A DNA stretch of 64,000 bases from Parvicella tangerina. Its GTDB lineage: Bacteria > Bacteroidota > Bacteroidia > Flavobacteriales_D > Parvicellaceae. The stretch is taken from the NCBI RefSeq assembly GCF_907165195.1, contig NZ_OU015584.1, forward strand, positions 1,178,001 through 1,242,000, in the 5' to 3' direction. Of this stretch, positions 18,431 through 26,948 are shown piece after piece. The position numbers and the translations under genes were made by a program. Position 1 is the first letter of the stretch, and each line of letters starts with the position of its first letter. The notes under the pieces were generated by a model. It was not told the DNA's origin. It saw only the letters and a list, made by a program, of their open reading frames with translations, and did no database searches.

Positions 18431-19867
18431 ATGCTTTTTAACTCAATCCCCTTTGTCATATTTTTCTTGGTGGTTGTAGTTTTGTACTACCTATCACCAC
18501 AGAAGTTTAGATGGGTTATTTTATTGGCTGCTAGCTATTTCTTTTACATGAGCTGGCAACCTGTTTATGTTTTGCTAATCACTTTTACAACAGCAGTCAG
18601 TTACTGGATTGGTGTTCAGAGTGAGAATAAAGATAAGAAGACTCGAAAGCATTTGTTATGGTTGAGTGTTGCAGTGAATTTGGGAGTTCTATTCTTTTTC
18701 AAGTATTTCAATTTCCTCAATCAATCGATCAAAGACTTACTTCACTATACATCCTCATTTTCTTATGAATTTGATGGGTTCGACATCTTACTTCCTGTTG
18801 GTATTTCGTTTTATACTTTCCAAACGCTGAGTTATAATCTGGATGTTTATTACGGCATGAAGAAACCAGAAAAACACTTGGGCATCTATGCACTTTACGT
18901 AAGTTTCTTTCCTCAATTAGTTGCTGGCCCAATAGAAAGATCTACACATTTGATGCCTCAGTTTCATGAAGAAAAGAAGTTTAATTGGGATAATATCGGT
19001 CTTGGGATGAAGTATATGGTCTGGGGCTTTTTTAAGAAAGTCGTGATTGCAGATCGGTTATCTGTCTATGTAAATGATATCTATAATAATTATGAAGGAC
19101 AATCATCCCTGCCATTGATACTGGGAACCTTTCTTTTCGCTTTTCAACTTTATTGTGATTTTTCGGCCTATTCTGATATTGCGAAAGGAGCTGCTCGAAT
19201 TTTAGGGTTTGAGCTGATGGAGAACTTTAACCATCCTTTTAAGAGTAAGAATATTACAGAGTTTTGGCGTAGGTGGCACATCTCTTTATCAACATGGCTG
19301 AGGGATTATTTATATACTCCTTTGGTCTTTAAGCATAAAAAATGGGGCAAAAAGTCTGTTATGTATGCAATATTAGTCACATTCGTCCTTTGTGGACTTT
19401 GGCATGGAGCGCGGATGACCTATGTCGTATTTGGATTCCTTCAGGCAGGAGCTCTTATTTATGAGCTGGCTACCGTTGAGGCTAGAAAAAAGTGGAAAGC
19501 AAAAGTGAACAGGTATCTTTATGATTACGCTAGTTTAGCAATAACATTTGTTTTTATTCTTTTTAGTTTTATTTTCTTTCGAGCGGATAGCTTATCGCAG
19601 GCTATAGATATTACGAAAGGGATTTGTAGTATGAATGTCGATGTAGGTGATTTAATGCAGGTAATGGGTAACGGTAAGATGAGATTTTTGTTTGTGATGC
19701 TTTTACTGGTTGGCTTCATCTTGTTTGATAAGCACATTTTTGATGTCGTTAAATTGAAGTCAAACGACCATCCGTTGAGAGATCGGTTGATTTTTAGTTT
19801 TTTAGTATCATTGATAGTCATATTTGGGTATTATGGTGAAGTTGAATTTATATATTTCCAATTCTAA
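18431..19867 (+). CDS. MBOAT O-acyltransferase (DltB/AlgI-like), copy 1
   Basis: This 478-residue polytopic membrane protein begins MLFNSIPFVIFFLVV. It has LPVGISFYTFQTLSY, FFPQLVAGPIER, the conserved WRRWHISLSTWLRDY with H283, and GLWHGARM with H325; these two histidines correspond to the conserved pair of DltB (H289/H336). The later LHG histidine common in AlgI relatives is LQAG here. With ligase and carrier immediately upstream, it probably channels an aminoacyl group across the cytoplasmic membrane to an exported glycan. The gap to the following SGNH gene is 3 bases. Confidence 0.88.
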   Translation: MLFNSIPFVIFFLVVVVLYYLSPQKFRWVILLAASYFFYMSWQPVYVLLITFTTAVSYWIGVQSENKDKKTRKHLLWLSVAVNLGVLFFFKYFNFLNQSIKDLLHYTSSFSYEFDGFDILLPVGISFYTFQTLSYNLDVYYGMKKPEKHLGIYALYVSFFPQLVAGPIERSTHLMPQFHEEKKFNWDNIGLGMKYMVWGFFKKVVIADRLSVYVNDIYNNYEGQSSLPLILGTFLFAFQLYCDFSAYSDIAKGAARILGFELMENFNHPFKSKNITEFWRRWHISLSTWLRDYLYTPLVFKHKKWGKKSVMYAILVTFVLCGLWHGARMTYVVFGFLQAGALIYELATVEARKKWKAKVNRYLYDYASLAITFVFILFSFIFFRADSLSQAIDITKGICSMNVDVGDLMQVMGNGKMRFLFVMLLLVGFILFDKHIFDVVKLKSNDHPLRDRLIFSFLVSLIVIFGYYGEVEFIYFQF

Positions 19868-19870
19868 GCT

Positions 19871-20806
19871 ATGAATTCGATTAAGGGAATTATCTTATTT
19901 GTATTGTTTAGTTTAGGTTTCTATTTAGCCTTAATGTTCGGACTTTCTAAAGTAGAATACAAGGGAGCATCGATGATTATACAGACCAATGACTTTTATT
20001 TTAAAAAAGGCGGAGATACCTACGAAAAGTTCAAGAGTTTTAAAAGGAATGAGCTACATGATATTGTATTTGTAGGCTCCTCTCGATGCTACAGGCATTA
20101 CAATCCAGACTATTTTGGGAAAGGAAAGTTGAACAATTGGAATTTGGGTACAAGTGCTCAGATTATGAGAAATTCAAAACTTGTGATAGAAGGTTATCTG
20201 ACCAAAGAAAATTGTAAATTGATCGTCTTAGATCTTTTTCCTGCAGCTTTCAACACACCCGGACTTGAATCGTCAGCTGACCTTATAACAAATGCGAGTA
20301 AGAACAATGTCGCATTTCAGGTAGCATGGGGAATGAAGGATTCGCGGGCATTGAATTTAATGGTTAACCGGTACTTAACCTTGAGCAACCCACCATCTTT
20401 TCAAAATGAAGACTATGTAGGGAAAGGTTTTTGTGCTCATTATGATACCATTAAGAAAAATGCCAGCTTTCAGACAGATAAGATGATTCAGGAGTTAGAA
20501 ATTAATGAGGAACAGTTGAAAGTATTACTTGATATAATAAAATATTGTAAGCAAGAAGAGGTCAAATTGGCCTTGGTGATTTCTCCATCATCAAATTATT
20601 TTCATGAGCAAACCTATCTCGAATTCTTAGATGTGATTTTGCCTATAGTTGAAGCGTATGATATTCCTTTTTTTGATTATGCGAAGAACCATTCGCTAAA
20701 GACTACGGAGCACTTCTATGATGATTCCCATATGAACATTGAAGGAGTTAAAATTTTTAATGAGCGCTTTTATCAGGATTTAAAAAAGGCTAACTTAGTC
20801 GAATAG
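19871..20806 (+). CDS. DltD/AlgX-like SGNH protein, copy 1
   Basis: The 311-residue protein has one N-terminal membrane anchor (about residues 5-24) and an extracytoplasmic SGNH-type domain. The nucleophile-type motif is FVGSSRCYR (Ser70/71) and the C-terminal dyad is D284-x-x-H287 in FYDDSHMN. DltD and AlgX/AlgJ proteins complete acyl transfer from the MBOAT partner to the polymer in the periplasm. Three bases separate it from the MBOAT gene and one base from the DUF4910 gene. I infer transfer of the aminoacyl group to a sugar hydroxyl. Confidence 0.75.
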   Translation: MNSIKGIILFVLFSLGFYLALMFGLSKVEYKGASMIIQTNDFYFKKGGDTYEKFKSFKRNELHDIVFVGSSRCYRHYNPDYFGKGKLNNWNLGTSAQIMRNSKLVIEGYLTKENCKLIVLDLFPAAFNTPGLESSADLITNASKNNVAFQVAWGMKDSRALNLMVNRYLTLSNPPSFQNEDYVGKGFCAHYDTIKKNASFQTDKMIQELEINEEQLKVLLDIIKYCKQEEVKLALVISPSSNYFHEQTYLEFLDVILPIVEAYDIPFFDYAKNHSLKTTEHFYDDSHMNIEGVKIFNERFYQDLKKANLVE

Positions 20807-20807
20807 T

Positions 20808-22088
20808 ATGGATCCTAAAATCATTGAATCTTATTTTGATCGGCTTTGGCCGATCTGCAGAAGTATAACAGGAAACGGTCTTCGTGATAGTTTCAGGATA
20901 TTGAAGGAGTTAATTCCATTAAACCTTACTGAAGTTCCTTCAGGTACTAAAGTTCTGGATTGGCAAATTCCGAAAGAATGGAATATTCATGAAGCTTTTA
21001 TTAAGGATGAGGAGGGTAAAACAATTGTTGACTTCAAAGAGAACAACTTACATGTGCTTAACTATAGCTTTCCTGTTGATAAAGTGCTTTCAGGAGATGA
21101 GTTAAAAGACTACTTGTATACCAAAGAAGAACTACCTGATGCAATTCCGTATGTGACTTCATACTATAAAGAAAAGTGGGGGTTTTGTTTGTCGTACAAT
21201 CAATTTAAGACACTAGATGATAGGGCTAGCTACAAAGTTAAGATTGACTCTACCCTAGAAAATGGTTCCTTAACCTATGGAGACTTCCTACTCAAAGGAA
21301 AAAGTCGAAAACAAATTGTTTTTTCAAGTTATCTATGTCACCCAAGTATGGCTAATAATGAATTATCAGGACCTCTTACTTTAGCTTTTCTTTACGATGC
21401 ATTGGAAAAAAACAAAGAGCTAAACTATTCATATCGCTTTGTCATTGCCCCTGAAACTATAGGGAGTATAGCTTATTTAGAAAAATATGGTGAGGAATTA
21501 ATGAATGACGTGGTTGCGGGCTATGTACTTACCTGTTGCGGTGACGCTAACTCAATTGCTTATAAAAAGAGTAGGAAAGGAGATACATTGGCAGAACGCG
21601 TTACTGAACGAGTCCTAAAATCAGCGGACCCAAATCTCCGAGTAGATGAATTTGATGTTGACGGAAGTGATGAAAGACAATATTGCTCACCAGGTTTTAA
21701 TTTGCCTTTTGTGAGTTTATATCGATCAAAATACTCTGAATATAAGGAATATCATACTTCATTGGATAATAAAGATTTGATGAGTTTTGATTCAATTGTA
21801 GAAAATGTTGAGCTTCTTTTGGAAATGATAAATGAGTATGAAAGAACTCGTCTTTATGTTAGAACAAACCCTTTTGGAGAACCTCAGTTAGGGAAAAGAA
21901 ACTTGTATGAAGACTTAGCATCAAAGTCATCTCATTCGGAGGCATTAAAATTGAGGATGAGATTGCTCAATTTTTGTGATGGCGAGCGTCCCCTAGATGA
22001 GTTTATTGAAAAATATGGTTACAACGATTTAGAGGTAGAGGATGAAATTAGAACATTGGAGCACGGAGAACTGATAAGACAAGTATGA
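20808..22088 (+). CDS. DUF4910 aminopeptidase-like protein
   Basis: The 426-residue protein matches the DUF4910 family (M28-like zinc aminopeptidase fold with a C-terminal winged helix). Markers are RLWPICRSITGNGLRDS at the start, YLCHPSMANNELSGP (H178) at the predicted metal site, ETIGS, DGSDERQYCSPGFNLP and EYHTSLDN. The C-terminal part from residue 365 looks like the winged helix. Family members recur in surface-glycan loci, where their substrate is unknown. Directly after the Dlt-like genes, an amidase or esterase acting on the amino acid or N-acyl group is a reasonable guess. No signal peptide, so cytosolic. Confidence 0.8.
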   Translation: MDPKIIESYFDRLWPICRSITGNGLRDSFRILKELIPLNLTEVPSGTKVLDWQIPKEWNIHEAFIKDEEGKTIVDFKENNLHVLNYSFPVDKVLSGDELKDYLYTKEELPDAIPYVTSYYKEKWGFCLSYNQFKTLDDRASYKVKIDSTLENGSLTYGDFLLKGKSRKQIVFSSYLCHPSMANNELSGPLTLAFLYDALEKNKELNYSYRFVIAPETIGSIAYLEKYGEELMNDVVAGYVLTCCGDANSIAYKKSRKGDTLAERVTERVLKSADPNLRVDEFDVDGSDERQYCSPGFNLPFVSLYRSKYSEYKEYHTSLDNKDLMSFDSIVENVELLLEMINEYERTRLYVRTNPFGEPQLGKRNLYEDLASKSSHSEALKLRMRLLNFCDGERPLDEFIEKYGYNDLEVEDEIRTLEHGELIRQV

Positions 22089-23518
22089 GTCAACAAAAGA
22101 TTAAAAATATATCGTTAACACATGACAAAACCTATGAAGAGTTTAATAAGGATTTCTATGAAATTTTTGATGATTTGACTATCTTCGATTGTGAAGATTT
22201 TAACCTCTTAAAAGTAGTGTTAGATGGCTTGAAAGTTGATTATAGCTCTAAAGTTCATGTGAATGATTTATTCAAAAAACCATACTGGTGGATAAGAATA
22301 GTCTTCCTTCGCAGAAAATTGAGATTGTCAAAGGCTGAAGTTAACTTCTTGAAAACCCGACTTAAGGAGTTGGGTGGTGTTAAAGTCATAGTAAGAGGAG
22401 GGTTTCAACGAGCTGAAAACAACATGCTAACTTCTCGTAGGTTTCAGGAAGTGCTGGAAAATTTCAAACGTGATGAGGTCGCTTTTATTGGTAGAAAAGC
22501 GAAAAAAGGGTACGATAATGATTTGGATACGATTGAGTTTCAGAATGCGTTGACCTATAGTACGTTTGATTCTGAAGATAAGAAGATGATCAAATCTATT
22601 AAGTCTACCTTAAAACGAATTTCAGCTGTTGGTCAACTTGGTGATCGTGACTTAAAGAACATAACCTTCTCCATGGAGAAATTCTTCGTTCAGTACAAAA
22701 TGTGGAAAGCTATTCTAGAAAGTACTGAGGCTAAGTATCATATTTTTCTTTGTCATTATCATTTTGAAGGAAGTCTTCTTGCATTTAAACGTAAAGGGAT
22801 TCGTACAATCGAGTGGCAACATGGATTGATCGCAGGAGAGGATATTTTTTACGTAATGCCTAAAAAAGTTAGATCAGTGGCTGACCGAGCTTTGTTCGCA
22901 GATGAGATCTGGACGTATGGACAATACTGGAAAAATCTATTGGAAAAAGGAGGTGAGTATACTAAGGATCAGATAAAAGTTTTCGGGTATTATTTGTACA
23001 GTCCACTGCAGCCTGATGAAGAACTACAAGAGATTCTCGATGTAGCCAAGGGAAGAAAGATTATTATCATAGCAACGCAGACAGGAAGTGAGACGGATTT
23101 CATGAATTATTCAAAGTGGTTAAAGAATGACATGGATATTAAAGGGCAGTTTTCTGATTACATTATTGTATTGAAACCTCATCCCAATGAACCTTTGGGC
23201 TTGTATGATGCGTTGCTGGAGGATGATAAGTTTTATATTTACGATGGAAGCTTAGATGCGCTCTTCAATATTTCTCAGATCATAATCGCAATCTATTCAA
23301 CAACTTTAATTGAAGCACATAGATTTGATCTGATTTGCTATTCTCTTTTTGTGGATAGATATGAGGATTATATAAATAAATTTATTGAACAAAGATTCAG
23401 TTATTTGCTTCAACCAACGGAAAATCCGATTGAAAAGAAAGAGGAATTGTCAAATCAGAAAATTGTTTCACAGGATTTCTTTCAAGAGATTGATTTAAAT
23501 ATGCTTAAACTAGTTTAG
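22085..23518 (+). CDS. Capsule/CDP-glycerol-transferase-like GT-B glycosyltransferase
   Basis: The 477-residue protein overlaps the DUF4910 gene by 4 bases (ATGA). The N-terminal 200 residues are not recognisable. The C-terminal half has IEWQHGLI, LFADEIWTYGQYWKN, KVFGYYLY, VLKPHPNEP and SQIIIAIYSTTLIEA. The H-in-HG plus KPHPNE plus S/T-T-E layout is that of KpsC/KpsS-, polysialyltransferase- and TagF-like GT-B enzymes. Given the CMP-nonulosonate genes next door, a transferase that uses a CMP-activated nonulosonic acid is an attractive candidate, but this is inference. Confidence 0.6.
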   Translation: MSQQKIKNISLTHDKTYEEFNKDFYEIFDDLTIFDCEDFNLLKVVLDGLKVDYSSKVHVNDLFKKPYWWIRIVFLRRKLRLSKAEVNFLKTRLKELGGVKVIVRGGFQRAENNMLTSRRFQEVLENFKRDEVAFIGRKAKKGYDNDLDTIEFQNALTYSTFDSEDKKMIKSIKSTLKRISAVGQLGDRDLKNITFSMEKFFVQYKMWKAILESTEAKYHIFLCHYHFEGSLLAFKRKGIRTIEWQHGLIAGEDIFYVMPKKVRSVADRALFADEIWTYGQYWKNLLEKGGEYTKDQIKVFGYYLYSPLQPDEELQEILDVAKGRKIIIIATQTGSETDFMNYSKWLKNDMDIKGQFSDYIIVLKPHPNEPLGLYDALLEDDKFYIYDGSLDALFNISQIIIAIYSTTLIEAHRFDLICYSLFVDRYEDYINKFIEQRFSYLLQPTENPIEKKEELSNQKIVSQDFFQEIDLNMLKLV

Positions 23519-23536
23519 CTAAGAGCCGTTAAGTGT

Positions 23537-23544
23537 TATCTTTG
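23537..23544 (+). promoter_or_regulatory. Internal Bacteroidota promoter (-7 element)
   Basis: TATCTTTG is an exact TAnnTTTG match in the 51-base gap between 23518 and 23570. It sits 25 bases before the ATG of the downstream GT2 gene. It is probably an internal promoter starting a second transcription unit (23570 onward) inside the polysaccharide locus. The -33 TTG element is not clear. Confidence 0.55.
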
Positions 23545-23569
23545 TCCAGATGCTAGATTTTTCCAATCC

Positions 23570-24538
23570 ATGAGTTATTCTTTCAATACCATGAGTTCTT
23601 CAGATCAAATAATGGTGAGCATCTGCTGCTTGTCATATAATCATGAGAAGTATATCGAGCAAGCTTTAGGTAGTTTTCTTGCTCAGAAAGTGGATTTCAA
23701 ATATGAAGTATTAATACATGATGATGCTTCTTTGGACGATACTCAGAGTATTATTCGCAAATATCAAGCAGATTATCCAGACTTGATATTTCCAATCCTA
23801 CAAGAGGAAAATCAACGTTCCAAAACAGGAGGGGGGATGGATCCAAGGTTCAATTACCCGAGATCAAGAGGTAAATACATTGCTGTTTGTGAAGGAGATG
23901 ATTATTGGATGGATATAAGAAAACTTCAAGTTCAAGTTGATTTCCTAGAAAAAAATAGCGCTTACTCTGGTTGCTTTTGTGATCATGTAATCGTAGACGA
24001 AAACGGAGTTGTCCAGAAAGAGTGGGCTGCTAATTTCAAAAGAGATATTGAACAAATTGATGTTTTTTCTTCGGGAGGATGGTATGCAAATGCAGGGCTA
24101 GTGTTTAGAAATGAACTCGTTTTTGATTGGGACAAGTTTAAAGGTATTAATGGAGGGGATAGGTATCAAGCGACTTTATTGACTGATAATGGAAAAAAAC
24201 TTGGATATATTGATCGACAGATGTGTGCTTACAGAGTGCATTCAGGAGGTATCTATTCAAAGAAATCCAGTGTTAAGAAGTATTTGAAGATCTTTGAGGA
24301 TTTTAAAAAGTATCAATCTTCAAAATATTATAAGAAGTACAGAACAGAAATAAAGAAAAAACTCTCAGCTTCTGCCTATGTGCTGGGCGAAAATGCGTTG
24401 ATTCAAAGAAATTGGAAAGATTACTTCTATTATTTAGGCCAGTCAATTGCTTGCACAACTTTTGAGAGCCGTATATTTAACTTCAAGATGTTTGTTAAAT
24501 CCTTTGTAAAACCGCTTATCACAAGAGGAAGTAATTAG
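23570..24538 (+). CDS. Glycosyltransferase family 2
   Basis: This 322-residue GT-A enzyme has VSICCLSYNHEKYIEQAL (about 14-31), HDDASLDDTQ as nucleotide site, and CEGDDYWMD as metal site. A YRVHSGGIYS element near residue 220 is shared with the GT2 at 5070. The first ATG (23570) is used; an ATG seven codons later at 23591 is a possible alternative. It follows the internal promoter element at 23537 and shares its last base with the GTG start of the following gene. Confidence 0.85.
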   Translation: MSYSFNTMSSSDQIMVSICCLSYNHEKYIEQALGSFLAQKVDFKYEVLIHDDASLDDTQSIIRKYQADYPDLIFPILQEENQRSKTGGGMDPRFNYPRSRGKYIAVCEGDDYWMDIRKLQVQVDFLEKNSAYSGCFCDHVIVDENGVVQKEWAANFKRDIEQIDVFSSGGWYANAGLVFRNELVFDWDKFKGINGGDRYQATLLTDNGKKLGYIDRQMCAYRVHSGGIYSKKSSVKKYLKIFEDFKKYQSSKYYKKYRTEIKKKLSASAYVLGENALIQRNWKDYFYYLGQSIACTTFESRIFNFKMFVKSFVKPLITRGSN

Positions 24539-25194
24539 TGAAGAAAGTACTGATCATAGCATATCACTATCCTCCCAGAGGAGGAGCAGGAGTTCATCGA
24601 AACATCAATCTGGTAAACCAAATTAGAGATTATGATTTTGAGCCTGTAGTCCTTACAATTACGGAGGATGAGATGGTAAAGCAGAATGAACGAATAGATC
24701 GTTCGTTACTAAATAAAGTTCCTGGAGATGTTTTAGTTAGAAGAACAAGCAGTGGGATACCGTTTGGATTTAAGAACTTTTTGATCAAAATCCGCCTGTT
24801 TAGATTAGCATGGTTTTTTTTATATCCCATGTTCTGGGAGACAGCAGCGAGATGGCATAAAGTTGCTTACAGGGATGCTAAAGAACTCATTACCCAACAC
24901 AAAATTAGCGTTGTCTACACATCTTCAGGGCCATTCGCAAGCATGGTTTTGGCTAGGAGGCTACAGAAAGATCTTGGTGTTAAATGGGTTGCAGACCTTC
25001 GTGATCCTTTTACAGATGCCTATGCATGGAAGTTCCCTAGCTACATGCATTGGAAGTGGATGAGAAGATTTGAGCGGAAGTACTTTTCTAAACCTGATAA
25101 ACTTATTGTAAACACACCTGAAGTTAAAAAGCTTTATATTAAGCGAGATCTGGTTGATTCAAAAAAAATTACTGTTGTAACGAATGGCTACTAA
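24538..25194 (+). CDS. Glycosyltransferase family 4, N-terminal half of a split gene
   Basis: The GTG start shares a base with the previous stop. The 218 residues are a GT4-type acceptor domain: VLIIAYHYPPRGGAGVHR, VVYTSSGPFASMVLARRL, WVADLRDPFTD and, at the very end, KITVVTNGY followed by TAA. In intact relatives the NGY is followed by the interdomain linker and the donor domain in the same protein. Here the donor domain is encoded by the overlapping ORF at 25184 in the +1 frame. The protein may work as one chain of a two-subunit enzyme, or the gene may be broken. Confidence 0.75.
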   Translation: MKKVLIIAYHYPPRGGAGVHRNINLVNQIRDYDFEPVVLTITEDEMVKQNERIDRSLLNKVPGDVLVRRTSSGIPFGFKNFLIKIRLFRLAWFFLYPMFWETAARWHKVAYRDAKELITQHKISVVYTSSGPFASMVLARRLQKDLGVKWVADLRDPFTDAYAWKFPSYMHWKWMRRFERKYFSKPDKLIVNTPEVKKLYIKRDLVDSKKITVVTNGY

Positions 25195-25867
25195 ACGTTT
25201 ACATGTTTGCTACGCTGGTACTTTGGCGGGTGCTACAGAAAGTGAAGTTCTTTCAATGGCTCTGGGAAGATCGAGTAATTGGCTGAAAAAGCTTTTTTGG
25301 ACGTACTCAAATGATTCTGTTAATTTCTCTACAAGAACTGGGTACTACCTTATCAAGGCTGTAAGGATACTAAAAGATAAAGGTGTCACACCAGATCAAT
25401 TATACTTCTCATTATGGGGAAATATATCTCCCATAAATTCAGATCAAATTTTACAAGAAGGTGTTGAAGCTTTTTTTCAAGTTGATGGCTATCTGAGTAA
25501 AGATGAGTCGTTAAAACGTTTGGAAAAAGCTGATGTATTATTTCTGCCGCAAGAAATGAGTGCAACTAAGGAACACCGTTCTCTATTTATTCCTGGTAAA
25601 CTTTACGAATACCTTAATGCTCGTAAACCTATTTTGTCGCTATCAGAGCCCTCAGATTGTCAGGATATAATTAGAGAATCTGGTCTTGGTATTATATGTT
25701 CTCCGAATGATCCCCAAGATATTGCAGATAAAATTCTACTTTTATTGAATAAAACTAACCCCATTGAGAGTATGAATATTAATGAAGCGCTTATTGAGTC
25801 TTATTCTTTCAAGAATAAGGCAAAAAGAATAGCAGAAATATTTAACGAGGTATTGGAAAATGACTAA
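25184..25867 (+). CDS. Glycosyltransferase family 4, C-terminal (donor) half of a split gene
   Basis: The 227 residues start at an ATG inside the last codons of the N-terminal half (11-base overlap). They begin RLHVCYAGTLAGATESE, which is the first strand and loop of a GT-B donor domain. They continue with LFIPGKLYEYLNARKPIL and DCQDIIRESGLGII, the usual GT4 donor-binding end. No acceptor domain is present, so alone it should be inactive. The next gene (epimerase) overlaps by 8 bases, so translation through this ORF appears preserved. Confidence 0.75.
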   Translation: MATKRLHVCYAGTLAGATESEVLSMALGRSSNWLKKLFWTYSNDSVNFSTRTGYYLIKAVRILKDKGVTPDQLYFSLWGNISPINSDQILQEGVEAFFQVDGYLSKDESLKRLEKADVLFLPQEMSATKEHRSLFIPGKLYEYLNARKPILSLSEPSDCQDIIRESGLGIICSPNDPQDIADKILLLLNKTNPIESMNINEALIESYSFKNKAKRIAEIFNEVLEND

Positions 25868-26948
25868 AAAACTATACATCTTAATCGGCACTCGACCAAA
25901 TTTTATTAAGGTAACTCGATTTAAAGAGTTGTCCTCCAAGTATAATTTTGATGTGAAGATCATTCATACAGGGCAACACTTTGATGATAACATGGCAAAT
26001 GTTTTTTTTGATCAGTTTGATCTCAGGCCAGATTATTTCTTAAACGTAGGAGGCTTGTCTCCTAACTCGCAGGTTGGACAGATCATTCTGAAGTTAGAAG
26101 AACTCTTCGAAGAGATTGGAAAGCCAGACTTCTTTATGGTTCCAGGTGATGTTAACTCTACATTAGCTGGTGCTGTGGCGGCTAATAAACTAAATATTAC
26201 GCTTATTCACCTTGAAAGTGGTTTGAGATCGTTTGACAAAAAAATGCCCGAAGAACATAACAGGATAGTTGCGGATAACTTAGCTAATATTTGTATGGTT
26301 ACAGAGCCATCAGGGTTGGAAAACATCAAAGATGAAAACATACAGGCGAAAACTTATCATGTAGGTAATACGATGATTGATACACTTGTGAAATTTGAAT
26401 CGAAAATTGAGGAAAGTCCTATTTTAGAAGAATTAGCATTGATTGATAAAAAATATCTGCTCTGTACTTTTCACCGCCCTTCTAATGTTGATGCAGAAAG
26501 CCAATTAAAGAAACTAACAAGCTTATTGATGGCATTAACCAGAAAAGGAAAAGTAGTAATTCCATTACATCCCAGAACAAGAAAAATGCTTATGGAGTTC
26601 GATATGCTTTCTGAACTCGAAGAAAATACGGATGTGATTCTTTCTAATCCGATCGGGTACTTTGAATTTCAAAAATTGATCAAGTATAGCCAGGTTGTTA
26701 TAACGGATTCTGGCGGGATTCAGGAGGAAACAACTTACAGAAAGGTTCCTTGTTTGACGGTTAGAGAGAACACAGAGCGCCCAGTGACAATCACCCAAGG
26801 AACTAATTCTCTAGTGAAGTTTGAAGAGAGTGAAATTCTCCGTTTTGTAGAAAAGGTTGAGTTAGGAAACTATAAATCTGGTGAAGTGCCAAAGTTCTGG
26901 GATGGTCAGACAACTGAAAGAATATACGAAGTCCTTTGCGAGCAATAG
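25860..26948 (+). CDS. wecB: UDP-N-acetylglucosamine 2-epimerase
   Basis: The 362-residue protein has the family signature LIGTRPNFIKVTRF, PGDVNSTLAGA (catalytic Asp), HLESGLRS (Glu), MPEEHNRIVAD (Glu), FHRPSNVD (His) and TDSGGIQEE. These cover all the catalytic positions of the non-hydrolysing WecB type. The hydrolysing NeuC type shares the same fold. It converts UDP-GlcNAc to UDP-ManNAc (or to ManNAc plus UDP). It could therefore feed either a ManNAc-derived glycan residue or the NeuB pathway at 14511. It overlaps the genes on both sides. Confidence 0.88.
   Translation: MTKKLYILIGTRPNFIKVTRFKELSSKYNFDVKIIHTGQHFDDNMANVFFDQFDLRPDYFLNVGGLSPNSQVGQIILKLEELFEEIGKPDFFMVPGDVNSTLAGAVAANKLNITLIHLESGLRSFDKKMPEEHNRIVADNLANICMVTEPSGLENIKDENIQAKTYHVGNTMIDTLVKFESKIEESPILEELALIDKKYLLCTFHRPSNVDAESQLKKLTSLLMALTRKGKVVIPLHPRTRKMLMEFDMLSELEENTDVILSNPIGYFEFQKLIKYSQVVITDSGGIQEETTYRKVPCLTVRENTERPVTITQGTNSLVKFEESEILRFVEKVELGNYKSGEVPKFWDGQTTERIYEVLCEQ

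Noticed and set aside
20808-22088. Loss of a metal ligand in the DUF4910 protein (NNE where M28 enzymes have an Asp)
   Set aside because: As I recall, the HPSMANNELSGP segment is usual for DUF4910 itself, so it is not a defect of this copy.
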